From NCBI RefSeq assembly GCF_954871325.1, contig NC_088777.1, positions 33,891,366 to 33,955,365 of the forward strand: a stretch of 64,000 nt of DNA, in the 5' to 3' direction. The DNA comes from Gordionus sp. m RMFG-2023. Taxonomy: Eukaryota > Nematomorpha > Gordioida > Chordodea > Parachordodidae. The notes beneath the pieces were generated by a model that was not told where the DNA came from, searched no databases, and saw only the letters and a list, made by a program, of their open reading frames with translations. This document shows, piece by piece, positions 48,544 through 60,126 of the stretch (its first letter is position 1; the number at the start of each line of letters is the position of its first letter). The translations under genes were made by a program, and so were the position numbers.

Positions 48544-50256
48544 GGGTCTGTCCTGGTTCGACTCAGCCAGCTGTTTAGCCAGCTATATTGCGTCGATTAA
48601 ATGATCTAAAAAGTGAGAGACGAAAAAACAAAAAAAAAATGAGGAAAAAAAAAGAAAAATAAAAATGCCATCAAATATTTAAAACAAACCAAAATAGGTG
48701 TCCTAGTTTAAAAGCTGTTTAGTCTAGGCTAAAAAGCTATGAAGTATCAAAATTAAATCGAACCTATTTTCTCGTTTTTTTGTTTTTCGGTTATGTTTTT
48801 TAGTTTGTTTTTTTTTTAAATTTTGTTTTAGATACTTTAAAGCAGGGACCCGAACTTTTATTTATAACGATTCAGTTTTGTTGCAGTTCAATATATAAAA
48901 ATTTACATAGGTTACGGTTCTTAATAAAAATTCTTAAAGGTTCGGTTCAGCTAATTGTAAAGGTTTATAAAGGTGCTTTGGGGTAAAAAAAATTTAAAAT
49001 TAATTTCATTAAAGCAACACCATCAAATATGATTTCAATTAATAATTATGAATATTTTTATTAAAATTTTTCCATCACTTAAGTTAATATATTGTTTATT
49101 TATAAAATAGATAAAATTCATTTTTTTATTTATAAGTATCTGTGAATGAATATATATAAATTATAAGCATAACTCTGTATAATAATATATTAATGTGTCT
49201 TTATCCATTTTAGTTATCATAGAATTTAATACTGCTCAATAGAAATGGCTATTTCTATATTGATGGCAAAATGGATTTGGAAAACTTTAATTTTTTATAG
49301 TTAGGGATTCATTCTAGAATGATGTCTTTGAATATGCTTTTCCAAATGAGCTCCATGATCACCTTTTAATATGATTTTGACTTATCTATATTGCAGGCTA
49401 ATTCCTTTAAGAGAATATTATAAGTAAAAAAGGAACGGACTGGGTTAACTTAGGTGCGGACCATTTAAATTTTTTCTAGAAGAAAATAGGATAAATTTTT
49501 TATATTATCATTACTAATTAGAATTCACCATCAATTTGCAAAACCACATCATATGAATATTATATGTTTAAAGGTTTGCAATTCCTCACGTCTAGGAAAT
49601 AATATAAAAAACAGATTTGAATAACTTTGCAAATACTTGTATTGGCAACACAAAATCTATTCTTCATAATAAAAGGTATAACAATACTAATACTTTAAAA
49701 CAGGGTTGTGTATCGTCAGGTTAAATGTGGTCTAAAAAATTAAAACCTTATAAATTTGGTCAATTTGAAATTTATATGGGATTGAGAATAATGGCCTTTC
49801 TATCTAACTACTCATGGGTAGGTTTTTATACTTATGTTAATTTAATAAATACAATTAAATCAAAAATCTACAAATTGGTTATTTAGATATTTTATATACT
49901 AAAATAGTGAAATAGGAATATGACTCTAATATTAAGAAGAAGTTAAATAATACATACCTTTATGGATATAAAACAAAAATTTTGATAATTTAATAATTAT
50001 AAAATAGATTGATACCTTAAAATGACGCGGATATAGTAAAATATGTAATACCACAAGGAAAAGAATGTGGACAAAAAAAATGTAAAATTATTTATTTTAA
50101 TATGGTTGCTTTTTACTCCTTCAAAAAATAATTATATCGGTTCCAATATTTATAAAAGTTTAAAACGGTTTAGCGGTTTATTCCGGTTCATCACGGGTCC
50201 CTGCCTTTAAGGGTTGCTTAATAATAAATTGACATAGGACACAGCCTTAAAGTTTA
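48544..50256. mobile_element. Harbinger-like MITE carrying a nested hAT-like element
   Basis: The left end GGGTCTGTCCTGGTTCGA and the right end, GGCTGTGTCCTATGTCAA on the minus strand, are imperfect inverted repeats. Both are flanked by TTA (48541-48543 and 50257-50259), the 3-bp duplication typical of PIF/Harbinger. Only about 300 bp on the left and 35-40 bp on the right belong to it; the rest is the nested element. Confidence 0.45.
48843..50213 (-). mobile_element. hAT-like element nested in the Harbinger-like MITE
   Basis: The ends CAGGGACCCG (48843) and CGGGTCCCTG (to 50213) are exact inverts. The flanks CTTTAAAG and CCTTTAAG match at 6 of 8 positions. On the minus strand around 49330-49300 a His-rich GAHLEKHIQRHHSRM segment could be the end of a BED-type finger, but its Cys pair is not in frame. 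No other transposase motif was found. Confidence 0.6.
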
Positions 50257-50602
50257 TTCTTATAAACAATATTATGTAACTTGAAATATCTTAATAGTTT
50301 TAAATTTGTAAAATAAATTTCATTTTTTAAAATCTTTTCCATTCAAAATATCTTATATAAGTATATAGCATAGAAGTATCCTGCAAAAATTTTAATAAAA
50401 TAATTTTATTATACCACAATCAAATGGCCTTTAATATCACATGCTATTATGTAAGATTATTAACTGCAGTAGGTAGACGGTATTGAACTCTAGGATCTAC
50501 AAATGTCATTGATATACATACATATTCTAACTTTTTTTAGTAAAAACCCTCCTGAAAGAAGACACAAGTTAATATAAAAATTAAAATTCTAATCAAAGAA
50601 AA

Positions 50603-50953
50603 CTACAATTTGAAATAGGATAAGAGAGGGTGGTAAAAAGGAAGTGATATATTTATGATATGAAAGAGGACAAATAATATAAAACTTGTTTCTTTTAGTG
50701 AATTTCGTTTTTGATCCTCCATCAGCCATTTAGAGTTATCCATCAAATCCAGAGTGAAATTACGGCTGAACTTTGAATTTTTTTCTTTTTTTGTGTCCCT
50801 TTTCATTCTTGTCCTTATGTTAATTTTATTGTTAATATTTATCAAGCTGAAATTTTTTTGGTTAATCGCATTTCTTTGATCTTTTAATAAGATGGAGTCT
50901 AAATTCGATCTTTTATTCGAGTCCATTAAAGTGGTTAGCTTGCCCTTGGCTGC
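50603..50953 (-). CDS. Unassigned hydrophilic open frame, possible exon
   Basis: About 117 residues, open without an in-frame Met at the start. It is preceded by an acceptor-like GCCATAG and followed by a GAAACAA|GTTTTA donor-like site. The sequence is Lys/Asn/Arg-rich (KRDTKKEKNSKFSRN) and ends in a hydrophobic stretch beyond the candidate donor. No family recognised; it may be chance. Confidence 0.22.
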   Translation of the reverse strand, partial: AAKGKLTTLMDSNKRSNLDSILLKDQRNAINQKNFSLININNKINIRTRMKRDTKKEKNSKFSRNFTLDLMDNSKWLMEDQKRNSLKETSFILFVLFHIINISLPFYHPLLSYFKL

Positions 50954-50959
50954 CAAACA

Positions 50960-52550
50960 TCTATGGCTTAAACAGATCTAAGTTTTTAAACATTTTTTTC
51001 AATAAAAGAAAAATTTAAAAGAGTTACAAACATATTAGTCTAGTTATTTCGGTTTTTTTAAACAACAATTTAAAAAAGTTCAGCACGTTTTAGTCACTCC
51101 ATTTTAGGAAATTCGGGTAACGTGCTATAACTTTATGATAAAGTTATATACCCAGCAGAGATCTGCATGGGCCTGGTACCTTGTGCAAAATTTTTTTACC
51201 TGTTGAGCCAACCTGGAATTTCACTTTAAAAAAAAATTAAATGGATTAATTTTTGATTATTTCTCTTGCAAAAAAAATATTACAGGCCAAGGGGCAACTT
51301 TTACAAAAAGATTTAACTGGCCGTATCAAGAATTCTGTGTAAATAATTTTAGTGTAAAGAATTTTACGTCCTTTTAATCTCTAATACCCATTTTTTTAAA
51401 AAAAGACTTATCTCAAAAAATTGCCCTCATATTAATGGTTCCAATATGAATTTTTTTTTTTTAATTTACGGTTGAAATTAACAATTAAAATGAGAAATAA
51501 TGTAAACTAAGAAAATAGAATAACAAAGTAAATACAGTTTCGAAAAGCATTTGTGACTGATTTATAATTTCTGTAGTTAGCAACTAACAACAATTTTTGT
51601 CTTTATAATATAAGAATATATATATACAGGGTTCTAGATGAATCCCACCCTGAACCTCCATACCCAGATTAGAAATTTTTTTCCCAAACCCATATCAAAC
51701 CAAACTTGAGTCCAAAAATATTTAGGTTTATGAATTTGGACCAAACCCCATTTTTTCCTGACAGGGTTCAGGACTAGTCATTTCATGCTTAATTACTAAC
51801 ATTAAAAATTATTTTAAGTCCAAACTTCATTTTTTGCTTTTACTTCTAACGCATTAGAATACATCTGCCCCCTATCTAAAAATATTTGAAGGGGGGGGGG
51901 GTTAACTATTTATTTGGGAGAGCTAATATTTTTTGAAATAAAACAAAATAGTTAGGCACTCATAAATTTTTTACTATTTTTATTGAAAATTTGTAAAAAA
52001 TATTAATTTACAGAATAATACTATATAATAAGACGATTTTGGTTTTTAAATTTTAACAAATAAAAATTAATTTTGGGTTATTTTTTTTCATATATCATTA
52101 AAACTTAATTTTGTATTCTCTATCTTTCATTGACTCTCTAAACAATTGGAAGTACAACCTTTAAAATAAAGATATTGACTAACTTACGTTATACTAAAAT
52201 ATTATGGGTGGAAATAAGTAAATGTAAGGTATCTCCCAGAGTACCTTTTGGTACCTGAGAGTGGTTCAGCTATACTCCATTAAAAATTAAAAAAATGGGT
52301 ATTTCAAAAAATTATTGCCCACTTTATAGTAAAATATTTGTCCTCTTTGTATCTTAATCCTCTATAAAAAAATTTATTTTAATATTTGATATGAATTGAT
52401 CAATAATTAAAGTTTAAGGATGATCGCATGGTAGGCAGGAAGTAGCTTGCTATTTTTAATATCTTAAACTTTTGAAAAAATATTTTTCCTTTTTCAATTA
52501 TTTTGAAATATTAAATTAACAAACCATCTTTTGGAATATATTCAATTATT
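50960..52550. other. AT-rich stretch, possible R1-like fragments
   Basis: GC-richer words near 51150-51340 (GGGCCTGGTACC, CTTGTGCAAAA, GAGCCAACC) resemble parts of dispersed repeat R1. A G-run lies at 51888-51901. A block at 51625-51785 is rich in AACCC/CCAAAC words. Nothing coding was recognised. Confidence 0.35.
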
Positions 52551-52559
52551 ACAAAATTC

Positions 52560-52800
52560 TGATTGTTACTGGTTATGAATGGTTGAAAACATTACCAAGT
52601 CGCAACCTAGGTAACCTCTTATCAGATGAAAGAGGTGCCACAGTCCATCGAATTGGATGTAATAGTTTAACCACATACATACAAAATTAAAACATCTGGG
52701 AGCCTGCCAATTTATCATTAGATGATGGCCTAAGGCCAGATAGTTTAACTTCTGTACCTTGGAGGGAAATCCTTAATTTGTAAAAATGTAAATTTTACCT
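52560..52800 (+). pseudogene. RT-endonuclease retroelement remnant, copy 4 (endonuclease part)
   Basis: The plus frame reads GYEWLKTLPSRNLGNLLSDE, then RGATVHRIGCNSLT. After a stop it reads EPANLSLDDGLRPDSLTSVP. These align in order with GYKFLEAFPSRNLDQFLSND, the Cys/His cluster, and the SDGKRPDGSTMIPW box of the 61.6-63.0 kb copy. It is a short, decayed fragment. Confidence 0.65.
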
Positions 52801-53101
52801 AGCCAAAAAAAAACAATTAAATATTCGAAATTAACAAATTATAATTTTTTACCAATCGATATCTCTTCCCTAGAACACATGTCAATTGGAATTTTAAAAT
52901 TTAAAAAAAATATAAATTGTAAAATAAGAGCCCTTGCATCAGAACCCAAAAAATATTATTTTTTAAAGCAAAATATACCATTTTAAAATATAATTATTCA
53001 TGTTTTTGAGGAACTTGTCCCACCTCCGTTTTTATAGAATGAGTTTTTATAATATTGAGTTTCGCTTTATTTATTTTAATTTTATTGTGATTTATTTTTT
53101 C

Positions 53102-55851
53102 AAAGTTGTTTTTTTTGCCCTTTGGAAGTAGATATGTCTAATATAGGGTATCAATCGATAGCTAATCAAAAGATCTATTCAAATGGAGGTCAAACTCTCC
53201 CCCTTAATGGGCGAGCCTAGTAGGAATATTTTTATCAAAACAAAATATTGATATGGGTATAAAGTAATAGCTAATTTAAATATCTTTTGACTATTCAATC
53301 TTGATCTTGATGGGTAGGACTTTGCATGGGGGGGCGGGGGGGGGCTAGAGACAATCTTTATATGGGTATCAAGTAGAAGGTAATTAAAATATCTTTTGAT
53401 TGTAAAAATAATTATCACTCTTGGTGGCGGGTCTAGGTCTTGGGGGGTCAAGAATATTTTTATCACACAATATTGATATGAGTATCAAATAAAAGCTAAT
53501 TAAAATATTCTTTGACTGAAAGTATTCATTCTTTATCTTGATGGGTACTACGACTTGGTCTGGGAGGGGGGAGGGGTTAAATTTTTTTTATAGTATCAAA
53601 TAAAAGATAATTAAAATATATTCTGAATAATAATTATTACTCTAAGTAGGCGGGTCTAGGTCTTAGGGGGTCAGGAATATTTTTATCAACTCAAAATATC
53701 GATATGGGCATCAAATAAAAACTAATTTAAATATCTGTTGAATGAAAGTATTCACTCTTGATTTATTGGTTGTATTTAATCTGGGAGCTTTGGGGGGGGG
53801 ATGTAGATGAGGGGAGGATGTAGATGAGGGGGGGGATGTAGATGGTGGGATAAATTTTAAAATGGCATTATAAATTTCATTGTTGTTATAAGTGTTATTA
53901 CACTTCTTTACAAGCAAACCATCCATATTTTATATTTTTCCTATTTGACTATATAATCGACACATATAAATTTTCTTTGATAATTGAAATTAAAAAAATA
54001 TTTTTAAAAAATTATATATTTAAATTTTATAAAAAAAATTAATACCATTTTTGAAAGATTGTCATCGTTTATTATTCAACTTTTCAGCAATTGCAAATTG
54101 ATTGACCATAAGAAGAAACACTTCTTGATATCGTTATTATAGAGATTTTTTTAATTAGAAACTAGTAATTATTAAATATTCTTGATTTGTCAACATTAAT
54201 TCCATAGTTTCTCGCCCCTCTATATGGATAATTTTTGTTTCAATATTTATGGGGCATCGATTTAATAGGGGTGTATCGATACCATTTCTTGGAGGCCGAT
54301 CCGAAACGATATTACCGACGTTTAACGATCCGATATCTAATCTGATTTTGCGATTTGGTAAAAAAAAATATCGGTACATCTCTAGATTTGATCTATCATT
54401 TTTATTTATTGGGAATAATAGGTGATCCTTACTGGATTTTTAATTTTTTTTATTTTATTGTAAACATTTTCATGCTTCCTATATCTATTGGATGAGCAAT
54501 AAACGAAGGCAATTTAGCTATTGCCTATTACGATCGAATTTCATTTTCTCCAAAAATATATTTAATATTTTTAAATAATTCATAAAAATTCTGACTTTTA
54601 TTTTGTGAGCAATCACTATTCCCTCGGGTTCATTAGTTTTATCTTCGTAGTCGGATAAGAAATTGTGGTGAAATCAGGTTTAATATAATAAATATATAAA
54701 AATGAAGAGTCAAATTAGTGGCTTATTTGTGAGTTGGGATTTAATTTTAAGTTATTGAGTGCTAAATAAAAAATATCATCTTTTATAAATATAATTAATT
54801 ATTTGCATTTTCCAATTCTTTACTATTTTTATTTTATAAATAATTTTTTATCGATGTCACCTGATAATAAAATTATTAAGAAAATTTTTATAAATATTTT
54901 TTATATTAAAAACAACACACAAATAAATATTATAATTTTATAATTGGTGATAGTAGTAGAAATAAATCTTTTTTCTCTTTTATTTCTTAAAATTCTATCC
55001 AACCCGACATTTTATTATTATATTGAGGGCATAGCTGCTAAAGAAAATCTAAGTCTTTTTAACGAGGTCTCTATTGTGACAGAAAATTATGTAGCCTACC
55101 ATTAATGCATTACGATCTATCTATTTACTTGAAAGCCTAATTGGTAAATAACGAACTTCCCAAGTATTGGATACCCATATTTAATTTATATATTATAAAA
55201 TTCTTTAACAAATTTTGACCCCCTCACGCCTAGACGACCTTTTATTGATATTTAACATTATAGTCAAAAGAAATTTCAAATACCTTTTAATTTTATTTTA
55301 TTTTTAACCCCCCCCCCCCCCCAACCTTTATTCAACCCATTAGGAGACCAAGGGTGAATGCTCTTATTTTAAACAAAAGAGATAATCATATCAATATTTT
55401 GTGTTGGAATAAAATTTCTTGAACCTATAAGACCTTAACCCCCACCCTCCTTTAGAATAATAATTAACATTACAATCAAAATATTTTTAAATTACCTTAT
55501 ATTTGTTATCCAAATAAAATTATTTTTATTTTTACCCTTCCCCCCTCTAGTCTAAATCCAACCCATTAAGACCAAGAGTGAATACTTTGAATCTAAAGAT
55601 ATTTAATTTAGTTTTTTTTTGATACCCATATCAATATTTTGTATTTATAAAGTATTCCTAACCCCCCCCCCTACCCCCTTCAGATAGACCCTGTCACTTA
55701 AAAGTGTTAATTATAGAATCAAAAAATATTGTAATTACCTTTTATTTGATACCCACTCCTCCAGATCTAAGCTCGACCATGAAGAAGAGGTTCTCGTTGA
55801 TACCCTATATTAGACATGCCTAATTTCATAAGGCCAAAAAAAACAACTTTA
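53102..55851. mobile_element. Large inverted-repeat element with tandem-repeat arms
   Basis: The left end AAAGTTGTTTTTTTTGCCC followed by ATGTCTAATATAGGGTATCAA is mirrored by AAAGTTGTTTTTTTTGGCC and the same ATGTCTAATATAGGGTATCAA on the minus strand from 55850. Each arm (53102-53830 and 55190-55850) is a series of degenerate units with ATATTGATATGGGTATCAA, CTAATTAAAATAT and G-runs of 6-17. The core of about 1.3 kb has no coding motif apart from a nested MITE. No clear target-site duplication. Class unknown. Confidence 0.75.
54267..54384. mobile_element. Small hAT-like MITE nested in the inverted-repeat element
   Basis: The left end (T)AGGGGTGTATCGATACC and the right end, TAGAGATGTACCGATAT on the minus strand, form inverted repeats. 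The flanks GATTTAAT (54259-54266) and GATTTGAT (54385-54392) match at 7 of 8 positions. An open frame across it is not a gene. Confidence 0.65.
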
Positions 55852-56734
55852 AAAATTATTAAATAACAGTAAAATTAAAAATAAATAGAGAGAAACACGT
55901 ATAAAACGCGTTTTAAAATAAGATTCCCCTATATCATGGTTAAAACATGATAATACCATATTATCATTCCTTAACTTAAAACCGTAATTTTTAGTTCCTT
56001 TAAAACCCGTAATGTCCCGGATAGTACTTGATCCCTTTAAAAATTGTAACTTAAAAAATTTATACATGTATTGTTACGTAAATATTGATAAATGATTTTA
56101 GAAGTATTCTAAGATATTTTAGTAATTTTTATTTATTTATGAATGGCCAAATATTTTTAGAGCGGGGTAATCAATTTTAACATTCCAATTTTAAATATCG
56201 AAGCACAACTTAGGTGAATCGAAAATATAAATTATTAATTAACTATAAATTTTATATAAAAAAATAGAAAATATATTATATTAGTGTCAATGTGTTTTTT
56301 AGACAATGTGTTATTTTTCAACTATAAATCATTTTTTGAGCTCGTTTTCTCGATGCATTCCATAATGTTTGCAATGATGCCTACCCTATGAATTTCAGAC
56401 AATTTTGCGATGAACTTTTGAACATAATATAATTTATATTGTTTTTTCATAGAATTTATAAATGACTCAAAGGTTAACGGTAAAATTTTCTACAATTCAT
56501 AAAATAGGTATACCAAACATGTTGAAAAACATTTTCGGTAAAATCAGGTTTTTAAATTTAAAAAGCTACATTTATATAGCCTATTCAATTCCTTATTTTT
56601 ATTTCAATTATTTTACAAGTTACAATTTTAGATCTTTATATGACTTATACCGATAATTATATATATTATTTTCTAAGAAAATTAGCAAAATGCAACATCA
56701 GATCATAGTAAATTATAATTAATTAATGATATAC
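55852..56734. other. AT-rich stretch downstream of exon D
   Basis: The next exon of the metalloprotease, expected to continue the Cys-rich domain in phase 0, was not found here. A block at 55900-56045 is GC-richer on the minus strand (ACTATCCGGGACATTACGGG) but has no assigned identity. Confidence 0.35.
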
Positions 56735-56824
56735 TTTTCTGATACCGCATCTAGTCCCTTCTAATGCTGTGAAAGTTGTAGCGCCTAAAGGTGTATTAGT
56801 GCATTGCACCACTTGACAGACTCT
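56735..56824 (-). CDS. Exon D of ADAMTS-like metalloprotease (Cys-rich part)
   Basis: 90 bp, 30 codons, phase 0 to phase 0, between AAAATAAAAG|AGA and AAA|GTATAT. It encodes RVCQVVQCTNTP and ALEGTRCGIRK. The spacing C..xxC...(A)L-GTxCGxxK matches the Cys-rich segment that follows the disintegrin-like domain in ADAMTS-type and tick-type reprolysins, where WC normally comes next. Exon C ends in phase 0, so the two join in frame. The following exon is not identified, so the gene is incomplete here. Confidence 0.75.
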
Positions 56825-57340
56825 CTTTTATTTTAATAAAAATCATGTATATACTTAAAATATATATAGTAGTTTTTTCTAAACAAAAAAGTTTGGTGAT
56901 TGATTTAGAAAAAATGGCTTTAATTAATCTTATTAATTCATATTTAATTTATGAAGGACATAATGTAGATCAATAATGGAAATCGAGTACTTTTAAAAGC
57001 AGTCAATTTATTATATATTTTTGTCAAGGGTTATAATTTTCGGTCAAATTGCGAACCTTTCCTATATATATATCTCTCAGTTTAATAGTCAGAAATCGGG
57101 GAATAATAGCTTATAATATCTTTTACGGTAACAATGGTGACTCAGAATCTATATAAACTTGTAGGCTTTGAAAATTATACATATATTTTTTTATCTATAA
57201 AATTTTTTTGGTAAAATTTATTCGGAACTTGAAAATCAAATTTATAAATTAAATTGCTTGTCAGAGGAGTTTACTTTCTATATAATAATAAATATCAAGG
57301 AGAAAGAATATTTGTTAAAAAAGGATAGTTTTTCTTTAAC

Positions 57341-57500
57341 TTCCAGTTTCTGCAATCTGTTCCATCTGCTTTGTTTGGAATAAGAATTTTGGCATTGTTC
57401 ATCAAGAGAATACATAGAACCTGGAAAGTTTAGTCCGCCAAAGGACCTTTCTGTGGGTGTTAAGGGATACATTTCAAACAAGCAATTGTATTCTGGACCT
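57341..57500 (-). CDS. Exon C of ADAMTS-like metalloprotease (disintegrin-like part)
   Basis: 160 bp on the minus strand, acceptor AAATAG|AGGTCC, donor CTGGAA|GTTAAA. It starts with one base completing a codon (AA|A, Lys) from exon B. It encodes GPEYNCLFEMYPLTP, then LNFPGSMYSLDEQCQNSYS. The PG..Y..DEQC signature is characteristic of the region just after the catalytic domain in ADAMTS-type proteases. The Cys usually following (G..S..C) is not present before the donor. It ends in phase 0, agreeing with exon D. Confidence 0.85.
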
Positions 57501-57900
57501 CTATTTAAATCAAATATAATTGATACTTAAAAAGTGTTAATTTATTTCTCTAGGACTTCTTGTATTAATTATATAGATTAATATGCTATCCACTTTTGTA
57601 GAATTTTATTGGTCCTAACTTACAGATGGTGAATTCCTTTAAACTGAAAAGTTGTTATTTACATCATACTAAATTAGTTTATAACACATATTCAATTAGT
57701 TTTGTCTGATATATATTTTTCTACTTAAATTAATTTTAAAAGACGAGTAATAAAGCTAGGAGATTTAGTATTGCTCTTGCTTATTTTATAAAAATAGCAC
57801 TTTAGTATTAGGTTTTAATTAGTAAATATCATTAAAATTTAAACAATCGAGGGTGCTATATTTCAAAGAACTCAAATTTGTCAAAATAATTTTATTATAC

Positions 57901-57960
57901 AGCAACTAATATATATTTACTTAAAGAAATAGCAACTAATATATATTTACTTAAAGAAAG
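57901..57960 (-). repeat. 30-bp tandem duplication covering the exon B splice donor
   Basis: Two units of AGCAACTAATATATATTTAC TTAAAGAAAT/G lie head to tail. On the minus strand each contains TTTCTTTAA|GTAAAT, so the donor at 57951/57950 has a copy 30 bases downstream. Confidence 0.95.
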
Positions 57961-58073
57961 ATAGCCAATCTCTCTTTGTGCAAGGTGACCAGTTCTTAAC
58001 AGCATCCTGGGAGTAAGCCGACATTATAAAACTACTTGGGCAGTGTTTATTTTGGTCATGGTCAAAATTTAAG
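57951..58073 (-). CDS. Exon B of ADAMTS-like metalloprotease (third zinc ligand and Met-turn)
   Basis: 123 bp, acceptor ATAAAAG|C and donor TTTAA|GTAAAT. The first base completes AA|C (Asn) from exon A; 40 codons follow and two bases are left over. It encodes LNFDHDQNKHCPSSFIMSAY and NWSPCTKRDWLSFF. The third zinc His and the following Asp fall at the right distance from HELGH in exon A. FIMS is the Met-turn. WSPC...F is the typical end of a reprolysin catalytic domain. The position usually occupied by Gly in HExxHxxGxxHD is Asn. Confidence 0.9.
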
Positions 58074-58497
58074 CTTTTATGGTGTATATTTTTTAAAGGG
58101 AGGGGAGGGCTCAAACTTCTATCTGACCTTCGCCAGATATTTATTAATTTTATAAAATAATAATTATGTTTCTATTTTTAACTATTATTTACTAATTCAT
58201 GCTTATGGATATTACAAGCCTATTTTTTATTATTTTAAATTAGGTATATTATATTTTAATAAAGTTTTTTTTAATGTAAAGTTGAAATAAAGTTTAATGT
58301 CATTTTTTTTATAAAATTTGCTTTAAAAACTAGCCTCAGCTTAAATTCTCATATAATATAAGTAGAATATAATTTTTTTATTGAAAATACTAATAGTAGT
58401 GTGTATAAAATATTGACTAGAAAATAGTTAAAAAAACAAGTTTTTTTATCAAATTCTATATTATACAAAATATTTTATTAAATACTATAATTATAAT

Positions 58498-59250
58498 GTG
58501 ATTGCTAATTTTAGTCAGAATGTTGCCAATTCATCAAGAATTTTGTTTGTCGTTGGAATCAAATCTCTGTGGATATTTAACAGAGCTAACCCATTTAGCC
58601 GAGATTCGGAAGTAGTACTTCATAAATATGTTTTCAACCTTCTCAAGTTGGAAAAAGTCCTTTCATTCTTACAAATTGTAATAGGCAAACATGCAAGAAT
58701 ATAAAACATCTTCAAAATATTAGGAAATTGAGCTAAGGTTTCACATCGATTGAGTGCATCAATATCATGCTCAGGTAAAATAGCTAAACGTAGTTAATAT
58801 TTATACCACAATTCGAATTCACTGATTAAATTTATTTCAGTATCAATATCATAGGAATAAAATTTTGCTAAATATTTAATTTTACCAATAGTGGCATTAG
58901 AAAACGAAGAAGGATCTTTGGTAATGAAGATTGCTAAAGACTTGTATTTTTTTATCTAAAACCCGTACTTTTATTTGCGATAAAAAAGTATCTAAGAATG
59001 TGATGAAAATCGATATTTTATAATATTCTTCAGTTGAGCCAATATTTATTTTACATCCCAATAATTGCCTAGGTGGTAGACGAGGTTAATTAGTGTTATA
59101 TCATAAAATTTAGCCTTCGATTTAACGTCTAGATAAATATTATGAAAATATTCATCTACATCCATTCTTATTGTATCTACCTGTTCATATATATTTTCCG
59201 CCAAATCATTAACCTGAACAAAATCTAAATTTGGTTTTTGTTAATTTCTA
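58498..59250 (-). pseudogene. hAT transposase remnant, ZMYM1/DUF4371-like, in the metalloprotease intron
   Basis: Minus-strand translation gives PPRQLLGCKINIGSTEEYYK and IFITFLDTFLSQIK (about 59070-58960). Then, after frame changes, IDALNRCETLAQFPNILKMF (about 58770-58710) and CKNERTFSNLRRLKTYL followed by LNGLALLNIHRDLIP (58660-58550). This is the C-terminal half of the same transposase class as at 15.5-17.3 kb, ending in hATC. Stops and shifts make it inactive. It lies in the intron between exons A and B, in the gene's orientation. Confidence 0.85.
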
Positions 59251-59955
59251 CAAAGTAGTTAGCTATAGGAAAATAATTTATTGATGCAACTAGCAGCAAT
59301 GATAAACTCTGATTGATCAATTCAATTCAATATTGATATCGCTTCTGACCACACATTACTTTTTTTCATGCTCAGCCTTATTTAACTTTTGTATTTCTAT
59401 TTCTTCTGTTCTACAAAATGGAAGTAAAAATGAGAAATATTTAAAAAATTATAGATATTTACTAATAATTAAAATATTATTAAAAATACTTATTAATTCT
59501 AACTCACTAAAATTTTGAATTTAATAAAATAATTATATATAATAATAAAATAAATTACCGTTTGATTTTCAATCTCTTTGACTAAAAAATTTTCCATTTT
59601 ATTAATATTTTTGAATAATATGTTGGAAAATTGATATTCAAATATTTGTAAAATTTTGATTGGGGGGTGGGGGGGGGGAGTAAAATTTTTATTAGCTTAA
59701 AATGATATTTATGAAAACAGTCAAATTTGCGATGAGGGTGAAATTTCCCCCTTTCTCCACCATTGGTTACGAGCCTGATTGACAATATGACCATTTCTTT
59801 TTATAATTTTCTGGAAGCTGAACCAACTACTCTATGCCAGAAATCTGTTTAGTTCAAGTTCCAAACTTCAAAATGCATTAAATATATATGCTTAAATTTA
59901 ATTTTCAGCGTCATGAAGTGAGATAAAAGGGATTTCAAAGAAAGAATATTGTTCG
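59251..59955. other. AT-rich intron sequence with a G-run
   Basis: It may include further upstream parts of the hAT remnant (59251-59420) but no motif is clear. A G-run interrupted by one T lies at 59660-59679. The minus strand reads TCAGGCTCGTAACCAATGG near 59760-59780, another GTAACCA-type end. Confidence 0.35.
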
Positions 59956-60126
59956 TAATGTTGTTAAATGACCCGATTTGAGTCGATTTTTAAAAACGAC
60001 CCGATTATTATTTTAGCCAAAATAATAATATAATTTTGAAGTTGCTTATAAGTGGCTGAAAGGCTTGGACTTCTATTTGCCAAATCTCGATAGCTAAAAT
60101 CTTACTCGGGGCGTTTAACAAAACTA
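59956..60126. mobile_element. M1 foldback MITE in the metalloprotease intron
   Basis: Left end TAATGTTGTTAAATGACCCG and right end GTTTAACAAAACTA, with the inner boxes (GCCAAAATAATAATATAATTT, AGGCTTGGACTTCTATTTGCC) in M1 order. The flanks ATTGTTCG and GCTGTTAG match at 5 of 8 positions. Confidence 0.75.
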
